Source: CAZGSD01 sp964528305
Lineage (GTDB): Bacteria; Patescibacteriota; Gracilibacteria; UBA1369
NCBI GenBank assembly: GCA_964528305.1
Contig: CAZGSD010000003.1
Location: forward strand, 1-55,486
Length of the DNA: 55,486 bases
Reading direction: 5' to 3'
The notes under the pieces are model-generated. The model searched no databases. It had not been told where the DNA came from and worked only from the letters and a program-made list of their open reading frames with translations. The position numbers and the translations under genes are program-made. Shown piece after piece: positions 26,727 through 34,082 of the stretch; position 1 is the stretch's first letter; the number at the start of each line of letters is the position of its first letter.

Positions 26727-27923
26727 TTAACGATGTTTGAGGAATAATTTGTGGGACTGTCTGGCGATTTCCAATTCTTCATTGGCTGGCAGTATCATGA
26801 GCTTGGCTCTGCTGTTACTGGTGTTGATAAAAAGTTGATTATTTTTATTGCGCTTTGAATCTAGAGAAATTTGTAGATGTTTAAGGTAATTACAAACGCG
26901 TTTTCTGATATAATAAGCGTTTTCGCCAATACCGCCGGTGAAGACTATAGCATCAATTCCTCCCAGAAAGCCAATGTAGGCATTGATATATTGAGCGATG
27001 CGGCGGGCGTAAATATCCATACTGAGGAGGGCAGCTGGATTGCGGCGTCGAGCGGCAGCCCAAATGGTACGCATGTCAGAGCTGAGGCCGGATAATCCCA
27101 GTAGGCCAGATTTTTTATTGAGAAAGTTAATGACTTCTGAGGTAGTTAATTTTAATTTTTCTGCCAAAACCGGAATCAGGGCGGAGTCAATATCTCCTGA
27201 TCTAGTCCCCATTACTAAGCCTTCTAGTGGGGTGTATCCCATAGATGTGGCTATGGAGCGGGTATTTTTGATAGCGGTAATAGAACATCCATTGCCAAGG
27301 TGAACAGTGATGATTTTTTGATGCGGGAATTTTTTATTACGCAGCAGTTTGGCGGCTTCACGGCCAATGTATTGATGATTGGTGCCATGGAATCCATAAC
27401 GTCTGATGCCGTGTTTTTGGTGTAAATCAGTGGGGATGGCATATAAATAGGCTTCTGGAGCAATGCTACTGTGAAAAGCTGTGTCAAAAACTGCGACTTG
27501 TTTGATTTTTGGGAAGGTTTTTTGACAGGCTTCGATACAGGCTAGGTTGGCTGGATTATGTAATGGTGCTAGGGCGCAGAGAGATTTGATCTCTTTTAAT
27601 ACTTTTGGGGTTATTATTACTGGTTGACTGTATTTTTCTCCGCCGTGGACGACGCGATGACCGATGAGGGAAATAGGATCTCTGTTTGTGATTAAACCTG
27701 ACTTCTGCAATTCAGTCATGATTAGATGAATGGCACTGGCGTGACTAGGAATAGGAATAGAGAGAGTGTGTGTGATTTTTGAAGAAGTAAGTGAGAATTG
27801 AGAGTTTGGTAAATTAATAGCTTCGGCCTGGCCTTTTGCTAATATAGTGAAGGCACTTTTTTTATGGTTAAAAAGTTGAAATTTAATTGAGGAAGAGCCT
27901 GAATTTATCACTAAGATGAGCAT
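26727..27923 (-). CDS. ackA: Acetate kinase
   Basis: Converts acetyl phosphate and ADP to acetate and ATP, the energy-yielding last step of acetate fermentation. N-terminal VINSGSSSIKFQLF, RYGFHGTNHQYI, HLGNGCSITAI and MGTRSGDIDSALI are the family signatures; catalytic Asp/Arg residues lie in VFDTAFHSS and the RVVHGGE segment. The 398-residue length is typical. The gene lies two bases behind pta. With GAPDH it points to a fermentative metabolism. Confidence 0.98.
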   Translation of the reverse strand: MLILVINSGSSSIKFQLFNHKKSAFTILAKGQAEAINLPNSQFSLTSSKITHTLSIPIPSHASAIHLIMTELQKSGLITNRDPISLIGHRVVHGGEKYSQPVIITPKVLKEIKSLCALAPLHNPANLACIEACQKTFPKIKQVAVFDTAFHSSIAPEAYLYAIPTDLHQKHGIRRYGFHGTNHQYIGREAAKLLRNKKFPHQKIITVHLGNGCSITAIKNTRSIATSMGYTPLEGLVMGTRSGDIDSALIPVLAEKLKLTTSEVINFLNKKSGLLGLSGLSSDMRTIWAAARRRNPAALLSMDIYARRIAQYINAYIGFLGGIDAIVFTGGIGENAYYIRKRVCNYLKHLQISLDSKRNKNNQLFINTSNSRAKLMILPANEELEIARQSHKLFLKHR

Positions 27924-27925
27924 TT

Positions 27926-28918
27926 TTATTTTTTGGTGATTTGCAGAGCGGTGATGGCGGTCAGATATACTATATCAGATGGTTGGCAGCCGCGAGAGAG
28001 GTCGTTGACGGGTTTTTTGAGGCCTTGGACTATGGTGCCAATGGCGTTGGCTCCGGCTAATCTTTCGACCAGCTTGTAGGCTATATTGCCCGCTTCTAGC
28101 GATGGGAATATTAAAACGTTGGCGTCACCTTGGATGGTGGCGCGCGGGGCTTTGAAATTGGCGATGTGTGGGACCAGGGCGCTATCGGCTTGGAGCTCGC
28201 CGTCGATCAGTAGATGTGGCGCGCGCCGCTGTGCTATACGGGTGGCCTGGGCGATAAGCTTGGCTTCAGGATGATGTGAGGATCCATGACTGGAAAAGCT
28301 GAGTAAAGCGACTTTTGGTTTTAGTCCTAAAAATTGGGCTGTTTCAGCTGTGTTAATGGCGATATCAGCCAATTCATTGGCTGTGGGGCGGATATTGATG
28401 GCACAGTCCGCAAAGAGTAATGGTTCGCGATGAGGTATATCCATCAGAAATACTCCCGAGGCCAGTCGATGTGTTTTTGCTGTGCCGATGATTTGGAAGG
28501 CGGGCTTTAGAGTGGAGCCAGTGGAGGTGGTGGCGCCTCCGACTATGCCGTCGGCCAGCCCGGCGGCTAAACAGGTATTGGCGAAATAATTGAGATCAGT
28601 TCGAATTAAACTTTTAGCTTGTGCTAGAGTGAGGCCCTTTTTTTGCCGTAATTGAAATAATTTCTGAGCGAGTTTTTTTTGTAAATCCTGATCTTTTTGA
28701 GAAATAATGTGACAGTTTTTTAGGTCGATTTTTAACTTGAGCTTATTAATTTGTTTCTGTAGGGTCAGCTTTTCGCCGATTAAAATCGGCTGGCAAAGCT
28801 GTTGATTCATGATTGTGGCCAGTGCGATCAGGGTTCGATTGTCAAAAGTCTCAGGGAATAGTATTCGTACGCCACTGTGGCGGGCTTTTTTTAGGGTGTT
28901 TTTTAATAACTTTGACAT
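27926..28918 (-). CDS. pta: Phosphate acetyltransferase
   Basis: Converts acetyl-CoA and phosphate to acetyl phosphate, feeding acetate kinase. The 330 residues correspond to the catalytic PTA_PTB domain only, without the N-terminal regulatory domains of long Pta. Visible motifs are RILFPETFDNRTL, GLADGIVGGATTST, FADCAINIRPTANELADIA, VALLSFSSHGS and the closing RGCQPSDIVYLTAITALQ. First gene of the pta-ackA-glycosyltransferase operon. Confidence 0.97.
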   Translation of the reverse strand: MSKLLKNTLKKARHSGVRILFPETFDNRTLIALATIMNQQLCQPILIGEKLTLQKQINKLKLKIDLKNCHIISQKDQDLQKKLAQKLFQLRQKKGLTLAQAKSLIRTDLNYFANTCLAAGLADGIVGGATTSTGSTLKPAFQIIGTAKTHRLASGVFLMDIPHREPLLFADCAINIRPTANELADIAINTAETAQFLGLKPKVALLSFSSHGSSHHPEAKLIAQATRIAQRRAPHLLIDGELQADSALVPHIANFKAPRATIQGDANVLIFPSLEAGNIAYKLVERLAGANAIGTIVQGLKKPVNDLSRGCQPSDIVYLTAITALQITKK

Positions 28919-28947
28919 GGCTGGTGGAAATACAAAAATATCTTTGA

Positions 28948-28956
28948 ATTATAGCA
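28948..28956 (-). promoter_or_regulatory. Extended -10 promoter of pta-ackA
   Basis: Minus strand TGC-TATAAT: TATAAT at 28948-28953 with TG at 28955-28956. No good -35 is seen at 17 bases, as is usual for extended -10 promoters. It lies 29 bases before the pta start. Confidence 0.7.
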
Positions 28957-28983
28957 TATTTACCTGGAATAGCGCTATAGTAA

Positions 28984-29022
28984 AACGAAAAAGTCCCGTA
29001 GATGTTTTTGTCTACGGGACCT
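28984..29022 (-). terminator. Intrinsic terminator of the secreted-protein gene
   Basis: Stem GTCCCGTAGA (28993-29002) with TCTACGGGAC (29011-29020), loop TGTTTTTG. On the minus strand the stem is followed by TTTTTCGTTTT, and it lies 33 bases after the stop at 29055. A T-run on the plus side (29022-29027) makes it possibly bidirectional. It shields the pta promoter. Confidence 0.85.
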
Positions 29023-29054
29023 TTTTTATATTTTGAATGACTAGAGCCGTTTAT

Positions 29055-29864
29055 TTACTGTTTGTGGAAGGTTAATTGGTCAAAGATGATGTAAGTTCCT
29101 CCCAGTCCTCTGGTTGGGTCTATTTCAAAGCTCCAGTATTGATCGGCACCGGTATTGTCTGGGGTTGGTACTGTGCAGGCATACCATGTGTCTGGCAGCA
29201 TTGCTGAAGTATTGGGTTTGCTGGCGATATTGTTGTTAGTCATAGCGTCTTTGGGCTGGCAGAATTTGGCGCTTAATTTGGTGTAAGTCCATGGTCTTGT
29301 TGTGTCTCTGTCGTTTTCAACGCCATATCTGATATCTTCAAATCTTAGATTAGGATTACTGCCTGTAAGAGCAGGTTTAACTTTGAGGAAAAAGCTGGCG
29401 CGATTATATTGTCCAATCAAATCTTCTTCTCCAGCATCAAATATAATGGTGTCGCCTGCTGACCAATTGGCCTGAGTGGCCACCATACAAGCTTCTCCAT
29501 CTATACTGTCTTTGTAGAATGGGAAGATCTCATTTTTTTGATCATTTTGATCCTGTCCCAATAAACAGAGTGGTAATTCTGTGGTTTCTGGATATTCTCT
29601 AAGCACTACTTCTTCGCCTGGTTCGGTGGAAGGTGTGCTAGGGTCTACTTCTGGTCCTGGTTCGCCAACTTCTTCTCCAGGTTGATTGGCACCCCATTCC
29701 TGAAGTTGTTTCACTGTCATTCCATCAGCCAGTTTAGCTTTTTGACGGCCTAAGTTGTCCAAGCTGCCCTGAAAAAGACCTCCGCTGGAAAGCCCCGCAG
29801 CTGCCGCTACGACAGCTATCAGCACTATTCCTGCTACTATGGAAACCAGTTTTTTCTGTTTCAT
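29055..29864 (-). CDS. Secreted protein of unknown function
   Basis: A 269-residue protein with a strong N-terminal membrane or signal segment (residues 6-28), then a Pro/Glu/Gly-rich linker (about 60-90) with repeated PGEEV and PGPEVDPSTPSTEP-type units, and a C-terminal domain of 170 residues rich in beta strands and aromatic residues. The domain has four cysteines that could form disulphides, and a pattern recalling carbohydrate-binding jelly rolls (SFFLKVKPAL, WYACTVP, YWSFEIDPTRG). No family is recognised. It stands alone with its own promoter and terminator. Confidence 0.65.
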   Translation of the reverse strand: MKQKKLVSIVAGIVLIAVVAAAAGLSSGGLFQGSLDNLGRQKAKLADGMTVKQLQEWGANQPGEEVGEPGPEVDPSTPSTEPGEEVVLREYPETTELPLCLLGQDQNDQKNEIFPFYKDSIDGEACMVATQANWSAGDTIIFDAGEEDLIGQYNRASFFLKVKPALTGSNPNLRFEDIRYGVENDRDTTRPWTYTKLSAKFCQPKDAMTNNNIASKPNTSAMLPDTWYACTVPTPDNTGADQYWSFEIDPTRGLGGTYIIFDQLTFHKQ

Positions 29865-29893
29865 TTTTATTATTTAAAAAAATAAATCTATTA

Positions 29894-29902
29894 ATTGTAA
29901 CA
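29894..29902 (-). promoter_or_regulatory. Extended -10 promoter of the secreted-protein gene
   Basis: Minus strand TGT-TACAAT: TACAAT at 29894-29899 with TG at 29901-29902; no convincing -35. It is 30 bases before the ATG at 29864. Confidence 0.55.
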
Positions 29903-29925
29903 TAAAATGCTTTTTTGACGAAACC

Positions 29926-30357
29926 TTAGCTGATTATTTGTATAATCATGGCGGCGATAATTAGTCCGCAGAGTTGGTAGCCAGCATCAATAGCCCATAA
30001 TTTGATTGGTTTTTGAGCGTAGAGGACGCCAGATAGGCTGAAAGGGGCTTGAAATCCAAGCCATAGTAAAGCTCCAAATAAAGCAGCTTGGCTTAAGCTA
30101 ATACCTGGTTTGGAATGCATGAGGACGCTGATGGCGGCAGCTTGCACTAGCGCGCCGATAAAAGAGGCAAAATAGGCTGGCACAGCTTTTTTTTGCATTT
30201 CAGCGATTTTTTCTTTTGATCCCATGTTAAATCCCATCATATGGGCCCAGGGGCGACCAAAAACAGCTGGCGAATACCAAATAAAACCAAGTGCGACAAA
30301 GGCTAGGCCGGAAACGATAATGGCTAAGGGGCTGAGGGTTTGCAAAATATTGAACAT
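29926..30357 (-). CDS. DUF1761 family membrane protein
   Basis: A 143-residue protein with four membrane helices. The segment LGFIWYSPAVFGRPWAHMMGF after the first helix, given here as FIWYSPAVFGRPW, and AAxFGALLWLGFQAP in the third are typical of DUF1761, a family with no known biochemical role. It is the last of three small minus-strand genes after a lipoprotein gene, 21 bases away. Confidence 0.85.
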   Translation of the reverse strand: MFNILQTLSPLAIIVSGLAFVALGFIWYSPAVFGRPWAHMMGFNMGSKEKIAEMQKKAVPAYFASFIGALVQAAAISVLMHSKPGISLSQAALFGALLWLGFQAPFSLSGVLYAQKPIKLWAIDAGYQLCGLIIAAMIIQIIS

Positions 30358-30378
30358 TTTTTTATTTTAAATGATATT

Positions 30379-30696
30379 TTAATTAGAATTAGTGACGGTT
30401 TTAACGGCGGCGGTGGCGTCGTCGAGAGCTTTTTTGGCTTCTTGGACCTTTCGGCTGGCGTCGTCGATTTGTTGTAGTTTAGTGTCAATGTTTTGCTTAG
30501 TTTCAACTACTTGTGTTTTAACGTTATTAACTGAATTTTCGATGCTGGTTTTAGCTTGATCGACTTTTTCTTTGGTGTTGGCTACAGTTTGATCGATGGT
30601 AGCACGAAAATCCCTGGCGGAATTTTGCAGGGGTTGGCACGCGCTTAATATTATCAGGCTGCTAGACGCCAATATAAACAGGGTGCGATTTGCCAT
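30379..30696 (-). CDS. Small lipoprotein with coiled-coil body
   Basis: 105 residues: signal peptide with lipobox LSA-Cys, then almost continuous helix rich in Gln, Lys, Asp and Thr (VDQAKTSIENSVNNVKTQ and similar heptads) that should form a coiled coil, much like small apolipoprotein-type envelope lipoproteins. The frame begins at 30780, but the first 28 codons are not signal-like and ATG 30696 (MANRTLFIL) gives a proper lipoprotein signal. The function is unknown; a spacer or tether role is inference. Confidence 0.75.
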   Translation of the reverse strand: MANRTLFILASSSLIILSACQPLQNSARDFRATIDQTVANTKEKVDQAKTSIENSVNNVKTQVVETKQNIDTKLQQIDDASRKVQEAKKALDDATAAVKTVTNSN

Positions 30697-30709
30697 GATA
30701 TGTGGGTTT

Positions 30710-31081
30710 TTATTTGGAGAATAATTCTTTGAAATTGCCATCAAATTGATTGAGAAATACATGCATATTGATGACATCATCAGTAGAAATATGGCTTTTT
30801 GTCAGATTGGAGTCGGTTTGCAGGCTGGTTAGGGAGCGATGTTTTCGTGAAGTTTTGCGGTCTTTTTGAGGTGCTTTGTGATGGGGATGTTGATCATCAT
30901 TGATGGTAATGTGAACGAGTAGTTCACTTTGACATTGTGTGCAAGTTAGGTTGAACAAACCTTGATCATCAAAAGTTGAAAGAACCTCGATGTGCTCGTT
31001 TTCATAGGTGTTTTGGCAGTGTGAGCAGGGCAGAGTTTTGCGCAGATAGCGCACGATTTGTGACAATTCACTGAAATTCAT
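30710..31081 (-). CDS. Small zinc-ribbon protein
   Basis: About 123 residues starting at ATG 31081 (MNFSEL); the frame continues to 31132 across the promoter region. Two CxxC knuckles (CSHC near residue 19 and CTQC near 48) separated by a beta-rich segment form a zinc ribbon, followed by a His/Lys/Arg-rich stretch and a C-terminal helix. This resembles small DNA- or RNA-associated zinc proteins of unknown role. It is divergent from ftsK; it lies 13 bases upstream of the lipoprotein gene. Confidence 0.65.
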   Translation of the reverse strand: MNFSELSQIVRYLRKTLPCSHCQNTYENEHIEVLSTFDDQGLFNLTCTQCQSELLVHITINDDQHPHHKAPQKDRKTSRKHRSLTSLQTDSNLTKSHISTDDVINMHVFLNQFDGNFKELFSK

Positions 31082-31108
31082 GTGAGTACGCTTAATTGAA
31101 CAGTCCTG

Positions 31109-31117
31109 AATATAGCA
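31109..31117 (-). promoter_or_regulatory. Extended -10 promoter of the zinc-ribbon gene
   Basis: Minus strand TGC-TATATT: TATATT at 31109-31114 preceded by TG at 31116-31117. It lies 28 bases before ATG 31081 and abuts the ftsK promoter on the other strand. Confidence 0.5.
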
Positions 31118-31123
31118 GATTGT

Positions 31124-31152
31124 TTGCGGCAATTCCAGGTTTTATTTATAAT
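31124..31152 (+). promoter_or_regulatory. Promoter of ftsK
   Basis: TTGCGG (31124-31129), 17-base spacer, perfect TATAAT (31147-31152), 38 bases before the ftsK start. Confidence 0.75.
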
Positions 31153-31190
31153 GCCCTCTGTTCAGGTCGTCCATTTAAAAAACAAACAGC

Positions 31191-33662
31191 ATGTCGAGAA
31201 GGAGAAAACCCGGTAGACCGTCAGCCAGGTCTGTAAGAAGGAAAAAAGCAGCTATTACCTTAAATGTTCCCAAATCAGTTTTGAGGGAGATTTATGGCGT
31301 TTTTTACCTCGGATTAGGGGTTTTTACGGTATTAGCGCTCAATAATAGTTTTGGTATTATTGGCGAAATGTGGGTGGCTTTTTTGAAGCCAATTTTGGGC
31401 TGGGGTATTTATGGTTTTCCTTTTGTACTGATATTGATTTCTTTGATGTATTTTTTGTCGCGGCGGGTGCATTTTCCGCTGTCACGTATTTTGGGGGTGG
31501 GACTGATGGGGATGGCGGTGTTGTCCATCTTGCATTTGTCGGTCCCGATGGGAAATATTTATACCATGGCTAAAGCCGGTGAGTATGGCGGATATATAGG
31601 CTTTATGATGAATTTTTTGATGCTGGAAATGTTGCAGATGGGTAGTCTGGGAGCTACGGCGGTGTTTTTGGTGGTGTTTTTGACCGGGGTTTTATTGACT
31701 TTTCAATTGTCGCTTTTGACTATTTTGAAAATGTTCAAGCCAAGTCTCCCCACTATTAAAATCAATCAAGTTGATGATGCCAAAGTTCGACGTGGGCAAA
31801 TGGAGGTTGATGAAGATACTGAAACGGCCAATATTTTAGGTAGAATTGATAAAATGCCCGATGGAGATTTCGCTATGCCGGCGATGGATTTGGCTGGGCA
31901 GGAATCTACTCTGCAAATTAGGCGGGCGGCGATTTCTGGGACTGCCGCAAAAACTGAGGAATCCGTGGTTGATAGTGATGGGGTAATACAGGAAAAGGTA
32001 AGCGAAGAGGTGGGGCAAACCCGACAAATTACTATTAAAAATGAGTCTGAAGAGGCTTTGACCTCTAAATCTACAGCGGCTGATCTGAAATGGGAGCCTC
32101 CCTCCCTGGATTTGCTGGCTCCAGCTGTGCCGGACGTCGCTACCGATGATGAATTATTGGCTGACAATGCTCGTAAAATCAAAGCCAAGTTAAATCAATT
32201 CGGCATAGATGTGAGCATGCATGAGGTGCATGTGGGGCCTACGGTTATACAATATACATTGAAGCCGTCAGAGGGGATTAAATTATCCAAAATTACTTCT
32301 TTAAAAAATGATTTGGCTTTGGCACTGGCGGCTACGGCTATACGTATAGAAGCGCCTATCCCCGGCAAAGGTCTGGTGGGAATAGAGGTGCCCAATGAGC
32401 ATCGCAGCGTGGTGCATTTGCGGGAAATACTGGAGAGTAAGGAGTATCGTGAGATTCGTTCCAATTTGCGTTTTCCGCTGGGGAGGGATGTCGCGGGCAA
32501 GCCTGTATCTGGGGATTTGTCCAGCATGCCACATTTGTTGATAGCTGGAGCGACAGGGTCTGGTAAATCCGTGGGTATGAATGCTTTTTTACTGTCACTG
32601 CTCTATCAGAATTCTCCTTCGGATTTGCGTTTGATTTTGATTGATCCCAAACAAGTGGAATTGAAAACATATAATGGCTTACCTCACTTGTTGACGCCGG
32701 TGATCAATGATCCGGAAAAAGCGGCTATAGCGCTGCGCTGGTGCGTGGCTGAAATGAACAGGCGTTATAGATTGTTATCCGATCACGGAGTGCGTAATAT
32801 TCATGAATACAATGAAGTGGTGCTGGAGAAGCAGGCTGAGGAGGCTGCCCGGCAGGCCGAGGGCGATGGGGTGTTTCAGGAGGCCGTGGAGCGGGCTCAC
32901 CAGGTGGTGGAGGCGGAAGACGCTGCCGGGCAGCCGGATGAGTCTGGTGAGCCGTCTTTCCTGACGATGCCGGAGACGCGGGAGATGTTTGAGGAAATTC
33001 CTCAGAAAATGCCCAATATAGTTTTGATTATCGATGAATTGGCTGATTTGATGATGTCGGCTGGCAAAGAGGTGGAGGCATCAGTTTGCCGTATTGCTCA
33101 AATGGCGCGCGCCGTGGGCATGCATTTGGTGCTGGCCACTCAGCGACCCTCAGTGGATGTGATTACCGGTTTGATCAAAGCCAATATCCCGGCGCGCATT
33201 GCCTTTGCGGTGTCCAGCCAGATTGATTCCCGTACTATTATTGATGGAGTGGGGGCGGAAGATTTGCTGGGTAAGGGGGATATGCTTTATCTCTCTGGTG
33301 GTACCAGTAAGTTAATTCGTATTCAGGGCATTTATGTATCCACCAAGGAAATTGAGCGAGTGGTGAATAATGTCAAACTGCATGGCGAGCCGATGTATGA
33401 AGATATAGTTTCGCCGAAAATAGCTACGGAGAGAGTTCATGGGCTGCCCAAATCTGATCTGGGGGATGAAGAAGTTGGGGATGATATGTATGAACAGGCT
33501 TTGCAGGTGGTAATGGAATCCCGAAAAGCGTCAGCTTCACTTTTGCAGCGCCGTTTGAAAGTGGGCTATGCCCGCGCGGCCAGATTGCTGGATATGATGG
33601 AAGAAAAAGGTGCTATCGGTCCGGTGAATGGGGCTAAGGCGAGGGAGATATATTTAGATTGA
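31191..33662 (+). CDS. ftsK: DNA translocase FtsK/SpoIIIE
   Basis: Septal ATP-driven DNA pump that clears the chromosome from the division plane. Four membrane helices lie in residues 35-185, followed by a short acidic linker (to about 300). The motor has an alpha domain (FGIDVSMHEVHVGPTVIQYTL region), Walker A GATGSGKSVGMN (about 452-463) and Walker B VLIIDELADLMM (about 609-620). The winged-helix gamma domain at the C-terminus (SASLLQRRLKVGYARAARLLD) reads KOPS-like sites. Between the YNE helix and Walker B sits an unusually long acidic, GC-rich insertion (about residues 544-603). The start ATG follows an A-rich leader. Confidence 0.97.
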   Translation: MSRRRKPGRPSARSVRRKKAAITLNVPKSVLREIYGVFYLGLGVFTVLALNNSFGIIGEMWVAFLKPILGWGIYGFPFVLILISLMYFLSRRVHFPLSRILGVGLMGMAVLSILHLSVPMGNIYTMAKAGEYGGYIGFMMNFLMLEMLQMGSLGATAVFLVVFLTGVLLTFQLSLLTILKMFKPSLPTIKINQVDDAKVRRGQMEVDEDTETANILGRIDKMPDGDFAMPAMDLAGQESTLQIRRAAISGTAAKTEESVVDSDGVIQEKVSEEVGQTRQITIKNESEEALTSKSTAADLKWEPPSLDLLAPAVPDVATDDELLADNARKIKAKLNQFGIDVSMHEVHVGPTVIQYTLKPSEGIKLSKITSLKNDLALALAATAIRIEAPIPGKGLVGIEVPNEHRSVVHLREILESKEYREIRSNLRFPLGRDVAGKPVSGDLSSMPHLLIAGATGSGKSVGMNAFLLSLLYQNSPSDLRLILIDPKQVELKTYNGLPHLLTPVINDPEKAAIALRWCVAEMNRRYRLLSDHGVRNIHEYNEVVLEKQAEEAARQAEGDGVFQEAVERAHQVVEAEDAAGQPDESGEPSFLTMPETREMFEEIPQKMPNIVLIIDELADLMMSAGKEVEASVCRIAQMARAVGMHLVLATQRPSVDVITGLIKANIPARIAFAVSSQIDSRTIIDGVGAEDLLGKGDMLYLSGGTSKLIRIQGIYVSTKEIERVVNNVKLHGEPMYEDIVSPKIATERVHGLPKSDLGDEEVGDDMYEQALQVVMESRKASASLLQRRLKVGYARAARLLDMMEEKGAIGPVNGAKAREIYLD

Positions 33663-33665
33663 TTT

Positions 33666-33755
33666 ATGAAGGTGAAAATACGTCATGCTTCCCGGAAATA
33701 TAAAATTGGCGAGCAGGAATATGATGTGGTGGAGTATGTGTGGAAAAAGATTTAA
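33666..33755 (+). CDS. 29-residue ORF directly behind ftsK
   Basis: A short frame starting three bases after the ftsK stop: MKVKIRHASRKYKIGEQEYD then VVEYVWKKI. It is basic and strand-like, with no membrane segment. Translational coupling with ftsK is possible. The last four bases overlap the stop of the convergent gene. It may be a genuine micropeptide, the remnant of a longer gene, or chance; nothing by eye decides. Confidence 0.3.
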   Translation: MKVKIRHASRKYKIGEQEYDVVEYVWKKI

Positions 33756-34078
33756 TTCAACGCACTCTGCCCAGCTCCGATTAGCAGTATCACTATAATT
33801 AAACTGCACAGAACTGTGATGATGTTGAAGGTGATCAGGCCGTTGTTGAGGGTGTTGAGGAAAAAGGCTTTGCGGTGTTTGAGTTTTAGCCAGATGTTGA
33901 GTGAGCCACTGAGGGCTAGGGCTAGGTAGAGGCCCCAGTTGTGCCAGAGTTTTAACATGAAGAGGTAGAAGATAGCGGAGAGCAGTAATCCGGAGGTGAA
34001 AATTCCGATTTTAGTTGTTAAGCGATCGGTTTGGCTGTAGAGGCGGGTCCAAAAATTGGATTTGGTGGGACTTGGCAT
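33752..34078 (-). CDS. Small membrane protein, unknown function
   Basis: 108 residues with three predicted membrane helices (about 22-42, 46-63 and 78-103) and a basic cytoplasmic N-terminus. No family is recognised. It starts four bases after the secA stop, so it is probably cotranscribed with secA. Confidence 0.6.
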   Translation of the reverse strand: MPSPTKSNFWTRLYSQTDRLTTKIGIFTSGLLLSAIFYLFMLKLWHNWGLYLALALSGSLNIWLKLKHRKAFFLNTLNNGLITFNIITVLCSLIIVILLIGAGQSALN

Positions 34079-34082
34079 AAAT

